Below, piece by piece: positions 24,835 through 32,900 of a DNA stretch of 64,000 bases. Position 1 is the stretch's first letter, and every line of letters begins with the position of its first letter. A model generated the notes under the pieces. The model was given only the letters and a program-made list of their open reading frames with translations. It was not told where the DNA came from and made no database searches. Source of the DNA: BP-191 sp035940575 (GTDB lineage: Bacteria > Actinomycetota > Actinomycetes > BP-191); contig DASZER010000046.1 of the NCBI GenBank assembly GCA_035940575.1, forward strand, positions 13,367 through 77,366. The letters are read 5' to 3'. The position numbers and the translations under genes are program-made.

Positions 24835-26492
24835 CGCCGGGCCGCCTTGCCGGGCGCCTTCTTCGCGGGTGCCTTCGCGACGACCTTGGCGACCTTGGCC
24901 GGCGCCTTCTTCGCGGTCTTGCGCGCCGGCTTCGCGGCGGCCGCCGTCAGGGCCTCCTCGCGCGCGGCGACGACGTGGTCGGCAAGCGCCTTGGTGACGG
25001 CGGCGACGGAGGCGACCCGCGACTGCACGTCCACGCGCAGCCCCGCCTCGCGCGCGGCGGCGGCGGTCTGCGGGCCGATGGCGGCGACGAGCGTGCGCTC
25101 GTGCGGCTTGCCGCAGAGCGCGACGAGGTTGCGGACGGTCGACGACGACGTGAACACGATCGCGTCGACGTCGCCGTTGCGGACCGCCTGCTTCACCTCG
25201 TCGGGCGGCGCGGCGGCGCGGACGGTGCGGTACGCCGTCACCTCGTCCACGGCCCAGCCCTTCGCCTTCACCGCGCCGACGAGCGTCTCGGTCGCGATGT
25301 CGGCGCGCGGCAGCAGCACGCGATCGAGGAAGTCGAGCTGCGCGTCGTACGGCGGCCAGACCTTGCCGAGCCCCTCGGACGACTGCTCGTCGTCGGGCTT
25401 GAGGTCGCAGAACAGGCCCCACTCCCGCAACGCCGCCACGGTCGCGTCGCCGACGGCCGCGATCTTCACGCCGGCCAGCGCGCGGGGGTCGAGGCCGACC
25501 TCCTCCATGCCCTCGCGGATCGCGCGGACGGCGTTGGCCGAGGTGAACGCCACCCACTGGTAGCGCCCCTGCACGAGGCCACTGACCGCGCGGCGCATCG
25601 GCTCGGGGTTGCGCGGCGGCTCGATCGCGATGGTCGGCACCTCGATCGGCTCGCCGCCGAGGGCGCGTACCTCCGACGACAGCGTCCCGGCCTGCTGGCG
25701 GGTGCGCGGCACGAGCACCGACATGCCGAACAGCGGGCGGCCCTCGTACCAGTTGAGGCGCTGGCGCAGCGACACGACCGAGCCGATGACCGTCACGGCG
25801 GGCGCGGTCATCTTCGCGGCGGCCGCGGCCTCCTCGATCGTGTTCAGGTCGGCGACGACAGTGCGCTGCATGGCCGTGGTGCCGTAGCGCGTCATCGCGA
25901 CGGGGGTGTCGCCGGGGCGGCCGTGCTCGATGAGCTTCGCCGCGATCTTGCCGATCTTCTCGGCGCCCATGAGCAGCACGATCGTGCCCGGGCCGTTCGC
26001 GAGCGCGCGCCAGTCGACGGTGCTGCCCGGCGCCTGCGGGTCGACGTGGCCGGATACGACGACGAAGTCCTGCGTCTTGCCCCGGTGCGTGACCGGGATG
26101 CCGGCGTACGCGGGCACGGCGATCGCCGACGTGACGCCGGGTACGACCTCCCACGGGACGCGCGCCTTGACGCACGCCTCCGCCTCCTCGCCGCCGCGGC
26201 CGAAGACGAACGGGTCGCCGCCCTTGAGCCGCACGACGTTGAGGCCCTGCTTGGCGCGGTCGACGAGGACGGCGTTGATGTCCTCCTGCGTCATGCCCTC
26301 GCCGTGCGGCGCCTTGCCCGCCTCTACCACCTCGACGTCGGGGCGGCAGTGCCGCAGCAGCTCGCGCGAGGCGAGCCGGTCGACCACGACGACGTCGGCG
26401 CGTTCGAGCAGCTCGAGGCCGCGCAACGTGATCAGCTCGGGGTCGCCGGGACCCGCACCGACGAGCGAGACGGTCCCCTTCGGCTTCCTCAT
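24831..26492 (-). CDS. hemD: Uroporphyrinogen-III C-methyltransferase / synthase fusion
   Basis: 553 aa. Residues ~7-245 are the SUMT (CobA) domain: LVGAGPGDPELITLRG, VRLKGGDPFVFGRGGEE, PGVTSAIAVPAYAGIPVTHR. Residues ~255-500 are the HemD synthase domain: VLVPRTRQQAG, QWVAFTSANAVRA and IVFTSSSTVRNL. The protein makes uroporphyrinogen III and can methylate it towards siroheme or cobalamin. The last ~35 residues are a Lys/Ala/Pro tail (PAKVAKVVAKAPAKKAP) like histone-H1-type tails, not needed for either activity. ATGA overlap with hemC. Confidence 0.96.
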   Translation of the reverse strand: MRKPKGTVSLVGAGPGDPELITLRGLELLERADVVVVDRLASRELLRHCRPDVEVVEAGKAPHGEGMTQEDINAVLVDRAKQGLNVVRLKGGDPFVFGRGGEEAEACVKARVPWEVVPGVTSAIAVPAYAGIPVTHRGKTQDFVVVSGHVDPQAPGSTVDWRALANGPGTIVLLMGAEKIGKIAAKLIEHGRPGDTPVAMTRYGTTAMQRTVVADLNTIEEAAAAAKMTAPAVTVIGSVVSLRQRLNWYEGRPLFGMSVLVPRTRQQAGTLSSEVRALGGEPIEVPTIAIEPPRNPEPMRRAVSGLVQGRYQWVAFTSANAVRAIREGMEEVGLDPRALAGVKIAAVGDATVAALREWGLFCDLKPDDEQSSEGLGKVWPPYDAQLDFLDRVLLPRADIATETLVGAVKAKGWAVDEVTAYRTVRAAAPPDEVKQAVRNGDVDAIVFTSSSTVRNLVALCGKPHERTLVAAIGPQTAAAAREAGLRVDVQSRVASVAAVTKALADHVVAAREEALTAAAAKPARKTAKKAPAKVAKVVAKAPAKKAPGKAARR

Positions 26493-27391
26493 CGCGCCTC
26501 CCCCATGAGCTCGGCGGCGCCGTCCTCGAGCAGGATCGCGGCGAGACGTTCGCCCAGCGCCTCGGGCTCGTCCACCGGTCCGGTGAGGCTCTGGCGCAGC
26601 ACGTCCGAACCGTCCGGCGCGCACACGGTCGCGCGCAGGTAGATCTCGTCCTCGGCCAGGTCCGCGAGCGCGCCCACGGGCGCGGTGCAGCCCGCCTCCA
26701 GCGCCCGCAGCAGCGCCCGCTCGGCGAGCACGCACGCGCGCGTCGCCGGGTCGTCCAGGGCGGCGTAGAGGTGCTCGTCGCCGGTACGGCACTCGATCGC
26801 GAGCGCGCCCTGGCCGGGCGCGGGGAGCACCTGGATCGGGTCGAGCGTCTCGCTGACCGCGTCGAGCCGGTCGAGCCTGGCGAGGCCCGCGCGGGCGAGC
26901 ACGACCGCGTCGACCTCGCCGTTGGCGGCCTTCTTGAGGCGGGTGTCGACGTTGCCGCGGATCGGGACGACCTCGATGCCGAGGCCGAGCGCGAGGAGCT
27001 GCGCCGCGCGGCGGGGCGACCCGGTGCCGACGCGCGCGCCCTCGGGCAGCTCGCCGAGCGTGAGCCCCGCGGGCGAGCAGAGCACGTCGCGCGGGTCCTC
27101 GCGCGCGGGCACCGCCGCGAGCGACAGGCCCTCGGCGGGTGCGGTCGGGAGGTCCTTGAGCGAGTGGACGGCGAGGTCGATCTCGCCGGCGAGCAGCGCC
27201 TCGCGCAGCGCGCTCACGAACACGCCCGTGCCGCCGATCTGCGTGATGGCGGACGGGTCGACGTCGCCGCGCGTGGTGACCTCGACCAGCTCGACGTCGC
27301 GGCCGGTCAGCGCGATCAGCGTCGCGGCGACGCCGCCGCTCTGCGCCATCGCGAGGGCCGACGCGCGGGTGCCGAGTCGGAGGGCCTTCAC
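26489..27391 (-). CDS. hemC: Porphobilinogen deaminase HemC
   Basis: 300 aa, GTG start overlapping hemA. Conserved LRLGTRASALAMAQ, VHSLKDLPTAPAEGL, GSPRRAAQLLA and the dipyrromethane-cofactor Cys in ALEAGCTAPVGALA. It polymerises four porphobilinogens to hydroxymethylbilane, the substrate of the HemD domain encoded next. Confidence 0.97.
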   Translation of the reverse strand: MKALRLGTRASALAMAQSGGVAATLIALTGRDVELVEVTTRGDVDPSAITQIGGTGVFVSALREALLAGEIDLAVHSLKDLPTAPAEGLSLAAVPAREDPRDVLCSPAGLTLGELPEGARVGTGSPRRAAQLLALGLGIEVVPIRGNVDTRLKKAANGEVDAVVLARAGLARLDRLDAVSETLDPIQVLPAPGQGALAIECRTGDEHLYAALDDPATRACVLAERALLRALEAGCTAPVGALADLAEDEIYLRATVCAPDGSDVLRQSLTGPVDEPEALGERLAAILLEDGAAELMGEAR

Positions 27392-28692
27392 GGCGACTCC
27401 TCGGGCGCGGTCACAGCCTCGGGCACCTGCGGGTCGAGCCCGAACAGCTCGCGCAGCGCCTCGGCGTAGTGGTCGCCGCCGGGCGCCTCGGCCAGCTCCT
27501 TCACGCGCACGGTCGGGGCGTGCAGCAGCTTCTCGACCACGCGGCGTACGGACTGCTCGACCTCGGCGCGCTCGCGCGGGTGGAGGTCGACGCGGCCGGT
27601 GAGGCGTTCGAGCTCGGCGGCGATGAGCGCGTCGGCCTTAGCGCGCAGGGCGACGACCGTCGGCGCGACGCGCATGGCGCGTTGCCAGCCGAGGAACACG
27701 CCCACCTCGTCGGCGACGATCCGCCTGCACTCGTCGAGGTCCGCGCCGGTCGGCTCGGTGTCGAGCACCGCGCGCAGGGCGTCGAGGTCGGCGAGGCGGA
27801 CGTTCGGGAGCGCGCGGACCCCGGGGTCGACGTCGCGGGGCAGCGCGAGGTCGAGCAGGAACAGCGGCCGCTCCGACGCCCGCAGCGCCAGCGCGGCCTC
27901 GACGTGCGCGTGCTCGACGACGATGCCCGAGGCGCCGGTGGAGGACACGACGACGTCGGCCTCGGCGATGGCCTCGACCAGGGTGTCGAGCGAGGCCGTG
28001 GTGCCGCCGAGGGTCTGCGCCAGCGTCGCGGCGCGGTCGGCGGTGCGGTTGGCGACCACGATGCGTTCGACGCCCTCGCGCTTGAGGGTCGCGCCGGTGA
28101 GTGCGCCCATCGCGCCGGCGCCGACGATCAGCGCGCGCGTCTCGGCACCGAGCGGGCCGAGCGCGGCCTCGGCGATGCGCAGGCCGACCCCGACGAGCGA
28201 GGCGCCCGCGCGGCCGATCTCGGTCTCGGTGCGGACGCGCTTGCCGACGCGCAGCGAGTGGCGGAACAGCTCGCCGAGCACCCGCGCGACCGCCCCCTCC
28301 TCCTCCTGCGCGACGCGGAAGGCGTTGCGGAGCTGGCCGAGGATCTGGCCCTCGCCGACGACCATCGAGTCGAGCCCGCTCGCGACGGTGAACAGGTGGT
28401 GTACGGCCCGCTCCTCGTAGTGCACGTAGAGGTGGTCGGACAGCTCCTCGAGCGGCACGCCGGACATGCGCGCGAGCAGGTCGGAGACCTCCTGGACGCC
28501 GCCGTGGAAGCGGGTCACGTGCGCGTAGACCTCGACGCGGTTGCACGTCGACAGGACGACGGCCTCGACGACGTTGGTGCCCTGGAGCAGGTCGTGGAGG
28601 GCCTTCGGGACGTGGTCGGCGTTGATGGCGGCGCGTTCGAGCAGCTCGACCGGCGCGCTGCGGTGCGAGAGGCCGACGACGAGGACGCTCAC
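27388..28692 (-). CDS. hemA: Glutamyl-tRNA reductase HemA
   Basis: 434 aa. The catalytic Cys50 lies in VVLSTCNRVEVYAH, followed by GLDSMVVGEGQILGQ, the NADPH-binding ALIVGAGAMGALTG and VVANRTADRA. First committed step of C5-pathway heme synthesis. The GTG start overlaps the rex stop, so Rex control of the promoter at 29480-29507 covers it. Confidence 0.97.
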   Translation of the reverse strand: MSVLVVGLSHRSAPVELLERAAINADHVPKALHDLLQGTNVVEAVVLSTCNRVEVYAHVTRFHGGVQEVSDLLARMSGVPLEELSDHLYVHYEERAVHHLFTVASGLDSMVVGEGQILGQLRNAFRVAQEEEGAVARVLGELFRHSLRVGKRVRTETEIGRAGASLVGVGLRIAEAALGPLGAETRALIVGAGAMGALTGATLKREGVERIVVANRTADRAATLAQTLGGTTASLDTLVEAIAEADVVVSSTGASGIVVEHAHVEAALALRASERPLFLLDLALPRDVDPGVRALPNVRLADLDALRAVLDTEPTGADLDECRRIVADEVGVFLGWQRAMRVAPTVVALRAKADALIAAELERLTGRVDLHPRERAEVEQSVRRVVEKLLHAPTVRVKELAEAPGGDHYAEALRELFGLDPQVPEAVTAPEESP

Positions 28693-29387
28693 CGCTCCAC
28701 CGCCTCGGCCAGGTCCGCGAGGTCGGCCAGCGGCGCGGTCGTACGGAGCCTGCTCATCGCCGCCTTGCGCTGCTCGTGGAACGACAGGATCTGCAGCTCG
28801 ATCGAGAGGTCGACCTTCCGCAGGTCGACGCCCGCGGGCACCGTGAGCACGACGGGCGCGAAGTTGAGGATGCTCGTCACGCCCGCCGCGACGAGGCGGT
28901 CGCAGACCTCCTGCGCGGCGTGCGCGGGCGTCGCGATGACGCCGATGCTCGCGGCGGTGTCGCGCACGACGCCGTCGAGGTCGTCGAGGTGGCGTACGCG
29001 CACGCCCGCCAGCTCCTCCCCGACCCTGCGGCGGTCGGCGTCGAGCAGGGCGGCGATGCGGAAGCCGCGCTCGGCGAACCCGCCGTAGTTGGCGAGCGCG
29101 TGGCCGAGGTTGCCGACGCCGACGATGACGACGGCCCAGTCCTGGGTCAGGCCGAGCTCGCGGCTGATCTGGTGGACGAGGTAGTTGACGTCGTAGCCGA
29201 CGCCGCGGGTGCCGTAGGAGCCGAGGTAGGAGAGGTCCTTGCGGACCTTGGCGCTGTTCACGCCTGCCGCGAGCGCGAGGGCGTCGGAGGACACGGTCTC
29301 GTGGCCGCCGTCCGCGAGCCCGGCGAGGGCCCTGAGGTAGACGGGGAGCCGGGCGACGGTCGCCTCGGGGATGCCGCGATCCTTCAC
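28689..29387 (-). CDS. rex: Redox-sensing transcriptional repressor Rex
   Basis: 232 aa from the GTG at 29387 (GGGGTGG upstream). N-terminal winged helix: IPEATVARLPVYLRALAGL, then SDALALAAGVNSAKVRKDLSYLG. The Rossmann NAD(H) domain has VVIVGVGNLGHALANYGGF. Rex binds DNA when NAD+ is high and releases when NADH rises, derepressing respiratory and heme genes. In Streptomyces coelicolor rex is first in a rex-hemACD operon that it represses; the same order and a matching operator are seen here. Confidence 0.96.
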   Translation of the reverse strand: MKDRGIPEATVARLPVYLRALAGLADGGHETVSSDALALAAGVNSAKVRKDLSYLGSYGTRGVGYDVNYLVHQISRELGLTQDWAVVIVGVGNLGHALANYGGFAERGFRIAALLDADRRRVGEELAGVRVRHLDDLDGVVRDTAASIGVIATPAHAAQEVCDRLVAAGVTSILNFAPVVLTVPAGVDLRKVDLSIELQILSFHEQRKAAMSRLRTTAPLADLADLAEAVER

Positions 29388-29479
29388 GCGCCACCCCGCT
29401 GCCGGCCCACGGAACACACCCCTCACGCGAGACCTCAGTCCCGGCGCCGACGCGTCCGGGCCGCTCGCTTGTGCCTTTG

Positions 29480-29507
29480 AGAATACGCCTTGTGAACGCA
29501 AGCACAA
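29480..29507 (-). promoter_or_regulatory. Rex operator overlapping the rex-hem promoter
   Basis: Positions 29490-29507 read TTGTGAACGCAAGCACAA, an inverted TTGTG-N8-CACAA that matches the Rex operator core. On the minus strand it overlaps a likely promoter: -35 TTGTGC (29507-29502), 16-base spacer, -10 TATTCT (29485-29480). About 90 bases of leader follow to the rex start. Confidence 0.85.
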
Positions 29508-29547
29508 ACTCGGCTCGGAGGCCGCACGCGCCACGGTGACCAATGCC

Positions 29548-29648
29548 CCGCGGCGCCCAGGGGCGTCCTGGCAAGGCCGCAGGGAGCGCCGCGTGCCGGG
29601 GCACGCAAGCGACCGAGAACGCCGCCAGGGCGCACCTGGGCGTCGCGG
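29548..29648. repeat. Structured intergenic element, copy B
   Basis: A 14-bp outer stem (29548-29561 with 29635-29648, one G-U pair), an inner stem of about 10 bp (GCGTCCTGGC with GCCAGGGCGC), then conserved GGCAAGGCCGCAGGG (29570-29584), a 7-bp hairpin (29591-29597 with 29600-29606) and GAGAACGCCGCCAGGGCG. The conserved single-stranded words match copy A at 3250-3355 while the hairpin sequence differs. It ends two bases from the glutaredoxin stop, so it may also act as that gene's terminator. Confidence 0.6.
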
Positions 29649-29649
29649 C

Positions 29650-29874
29650 CTAACGGACGAGGTCCCGGCGCAGCCGGGCCTCGTCCACATCCCAATAGCT
29701 GTGCTCGCGGCCGTCGAGCAGCACGACCGGGATGCGGTCGCCGTACTCGTCGTAGAGCGCGGCGTCGGTGGTGACGTCCCGCTCGTCGAACGGCTCCCCG
29801 ATCCGTTCGAGCACGGCCCGCGCCTCGTCGCAGTGGGGGCACCCGGGCTTCGACAGCAACGTCACGCGCGGCAC
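29650..29874 (-). CDS. Glutaredoxin-like protein
   Basis: 74 aa, GTG start. Thioredoxin-fold start with active site LLSKPGCPHCDEARAVL (CPHC), then the cis-Pro region DRIPVVLLDGREHSYWDVDE. This matches small glutaredoxin-like (DUF836) proteins encoded next to rex in actinobacteria. Likely a thiol-disulfide carrier. Confidence 0.9.
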   Translation of the reverse strand: MPRVTLLSKPGCPHCDEARAVLERIGEPFDERDVTTDAALYDEYGDRIPVVLLDGREHSYWDVDEARLRRDLVR

Positions 29875-29893
29875 GCCACCCAGTAAAGACGAC

Positions 29894-29923
29894 GGCGCCC
29901 CCGGCTCGGAAGCCGGGGGCGCC
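29894..29923 (-). terminator. Terminator of the 1608-aa secreted protein gene
   Basis: GGCGCCCCCGGCT (29894-29906) and AGCCGGGGGCGCC (29911-29923) form a perfect 13-bp stem with a CGGA loop, 20 bases beyond the stop of the large gene. Confidence 0.9.
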
Positions 29924-29942
29924 GTGTCGTGCTGTCTTGGCG

Positions 29943-32900
29943 TTACTTGCGCGACGCGTCCCAGTTGGCCGGGATCGGGTCGAGCGTGCCGACGCCCCAG
30001 ATGCCGCCCGTGCCCGGGAGGACGATCTTGGAGGCCGAGTCACCCGCGAGGTTGGTGACCTTCACGACGACCGACGTGATCTTGTAGCGGTCGATCGCCG
30101 CACCGGTGGTGAAGCCGGTGGCGGTACGCGGCAGGTAGCTCGGCGAGTACGGCCAGGCGTTCGACGTGTTGAAGCCCATCGTGTTGAACGTCGTCGGGTT
30201 CGCGAAGGTCCGCAGGACCGTCCGCGACACGACGCCGTACGTCGTCGAGTTGACCTTGACCATCACGCCGTCGCGGTAGCCGCGCATGAACGTCGTGTCG
30301 TACGGCACCGCCCGGTCGTAGCTGTTCGCCGAGTAGATCTGCGCACCCGGGACGAGCGTGCGGAGGGCCCACGAGGAGGTCACACCGCGGCGCACGACCT
30401 GGCCGAGACGGTTCTTGGTGATCTGGTTGACCGAGCCGTCGGGGAAGCGGACCCAGGTGCCGAGCGCGTGCGCGCCGTAGGCGAAGCCGGCACCCGTGGG
30501 GTGGGCGTTCAGCTCGCCGGAGCTCACGTTGTACACCTGGCTCAGCGGCATCTTCCACGCCGCCAGCTGGCCCGAGCTGATCGGGCGCTTGATGCTGTCG
30601 TACACGTAGTAGTAGCCGCTGCCGCTGGTCTTGATGACGGCACCGTCACGGAAGCCGACGCGGGTGAGGCGCGGGTAGCCGTTCAGGACCGACACCGGGA
30701 CCGTGATGACCGAGCTGTCCGTGATCTGCCAGCTCCGGCGGGCGTTGACCGACACGAACTGGCGGCGAGCCAGCGTGCCGTTGGCGCCGTCCACGATCAG
30801 CCAGCCCGGGTCGTTGGCGGACTGCTTCAGCACGGTGCCCACCGGGTAGCGGGTCGTGCCGACCACCTTGACGAACGGGAACGTCATCGTCCGGCTCTTG
30901 CGGAACGTCGTCGTGCTGAGGTCGCAGGAGAACGGAGCGACGGCGCCCAGCGACTTGTTCGCGGTGATGCCGCGGTAGTCGATGGACATGCGGGCCGAGG
31001 AGCAGACGCCGTTCGGCGCCCACTGGTCCGCGTCGTTGCTGTAGCCGACGGCCTTGACGTTGAGGTTGTCGCCGTCGACGACCGTGTCGGTGCGGCCCCA
31101 CGTGCCCGTCGCCGGGCGCGTGGTGTTCACGAGGCTGACGGTGCCGATCTCCGGCGCGCGCAGGATCGTGATGGTGTCGCTGACGGTCGGCGTGACGCCG
31201 GCCGTGCGGCCGTAGTCGTCCTTGCCGGACAGGTACAGCGTGAGCGAGCCCTCGGGCAGCGTGGTGTTGCCCTGCGGGTACACGGACGGGTAGTCCGCGG
31301 TGTACTCGCCCGCCGGCGTGGTCGCCGTCGGCGCGGTCGTGCTCAGGCGCCAGTACCGCACGAGGCCCGTCGTGGCGACCGCACCCGTGTTGACCTTGGT
31401 GGCACCGCAGAACGTCGTGGAGTTGCTGACCGGGCAGCTCAGGTCGAGCTTCACGGTCGGCGCGGCCGGGGCGAGCACCGACGCCGTCTGCGAGTTGCCG
31501 ACGTTGCCCGCCGAACGGTCGTCCACGACGTTGGCGGCGGAGAAGCGCACGAGGGCGTCCTTCGTCGCGTCGATCGCCTTCTCCGCGAGGGTCAGGTCGG
31601 CCGACTTGCCGTCGGTGGCGGTCGTGACCGCGGTGACCGCCTTGTTCGTGCCGGCGGGCTGCTCGACCAGGATCTCGCCGACCGCGAGGCCGTCGACGGC
31701 CTCGGAGAAGAAGACCTTGATCTTGTCCTCGGCCGTGGTGTCGAGCGGGCAGCTGCCGTTGTTGGCCGCCGTACCGGCGCACGCGCCGGTGATGGCCGGG
31801 CCGGCGCCGTCGGTCGTCGGCTGCGCCGCCGCGTCGATGCGGACCGCGTTGCGCTGGTCGCTCGCGTCGGTCAGGCCGACGTTGTCGGTGCCGCCGTGGT
31901 ACTGCACGGTCGGCGTCGAGTCGGTGTCACCGACCACGCCGGGAGCGATCGGCGCGAGGTTGAGCCGCACGCCGGTCGAGCCGAGCAGGTCGATGCTCGT
32001 GATGGTCCTGTTGCTGACCGTGAACCGCGCGGTCTCCACGGAGAAGCCGTTGAGGGCCTCGCCGTAGACGATGTCGATCGCGTCGATGCGGCCGTCGCTG
32101 TTCAGGTCCTTGGTGGTGCGGGAGACGACCACCGGCGGGGCCTTGTCGAGCACCCGGTTGAAGACGAACGGCGTGTCGTTCGCGCCGGTGCCCCAGCCGG
32201 TGCCGGAGACGTTCTGCGTCTGCGACAGCGGGTTGGAGCCCACCTTCGGGTCGGCCGGGCGGTAGTCGTTGATCGTCGCCGTCGTCGGCGTCGCCGCCGT
32301 GTCGGGAACGTCGCCGACGCACAGGCCGATCAGCGTGACGTTCGGCGTGTCGCCCTCGGACGCGGTGTTCTCCTCGTCCGTCAGGAGGCAGCCGGACGGG
32401 TGGTTCTCGTAGCCGTTGACGCGGTACGAGCCGTCGGCCTCGCCGTCGAGCGCGCTGCGGTAGATCGCCTCGCTGTACTTGGCGACGACCGTGTCGAGCT
32501 GGCCGTCGGCGTCGGAGTCCGACGTCGTGACCATCTGCACCGCGGGCGCGGCCTTGTCGGTCGCCGTGACCGTGAAGTCCGGCACGTCCACGCCGCCGGC
32601 CTTGAGGCCACCGGTGGCGGGGCGGGTGTAGACCAGGCGCGGCTGCTCACTGGTGAGCATGACGCCGCCGAACGTGAGGGTGAACGTCGTGTTGCTGGTC
32701 ACCGTCACGGCCGTCGGGGTCTGCACGTCCGAGCCCATGATCTTGAAGTTCGCCAGGTTCTCGGCGACCTTCGTCTGGTAGTCCTCGATCGCGAACGGGA
32801 ACGTGACCGTCATCCGGTCCAGGTAGCCGTCGCGGCCCTGGTTGTACAGGTTCCGGCCGGCGACGTCGCCGGTCGTGACGGCGCTGCTGGCGGGCTTCGG

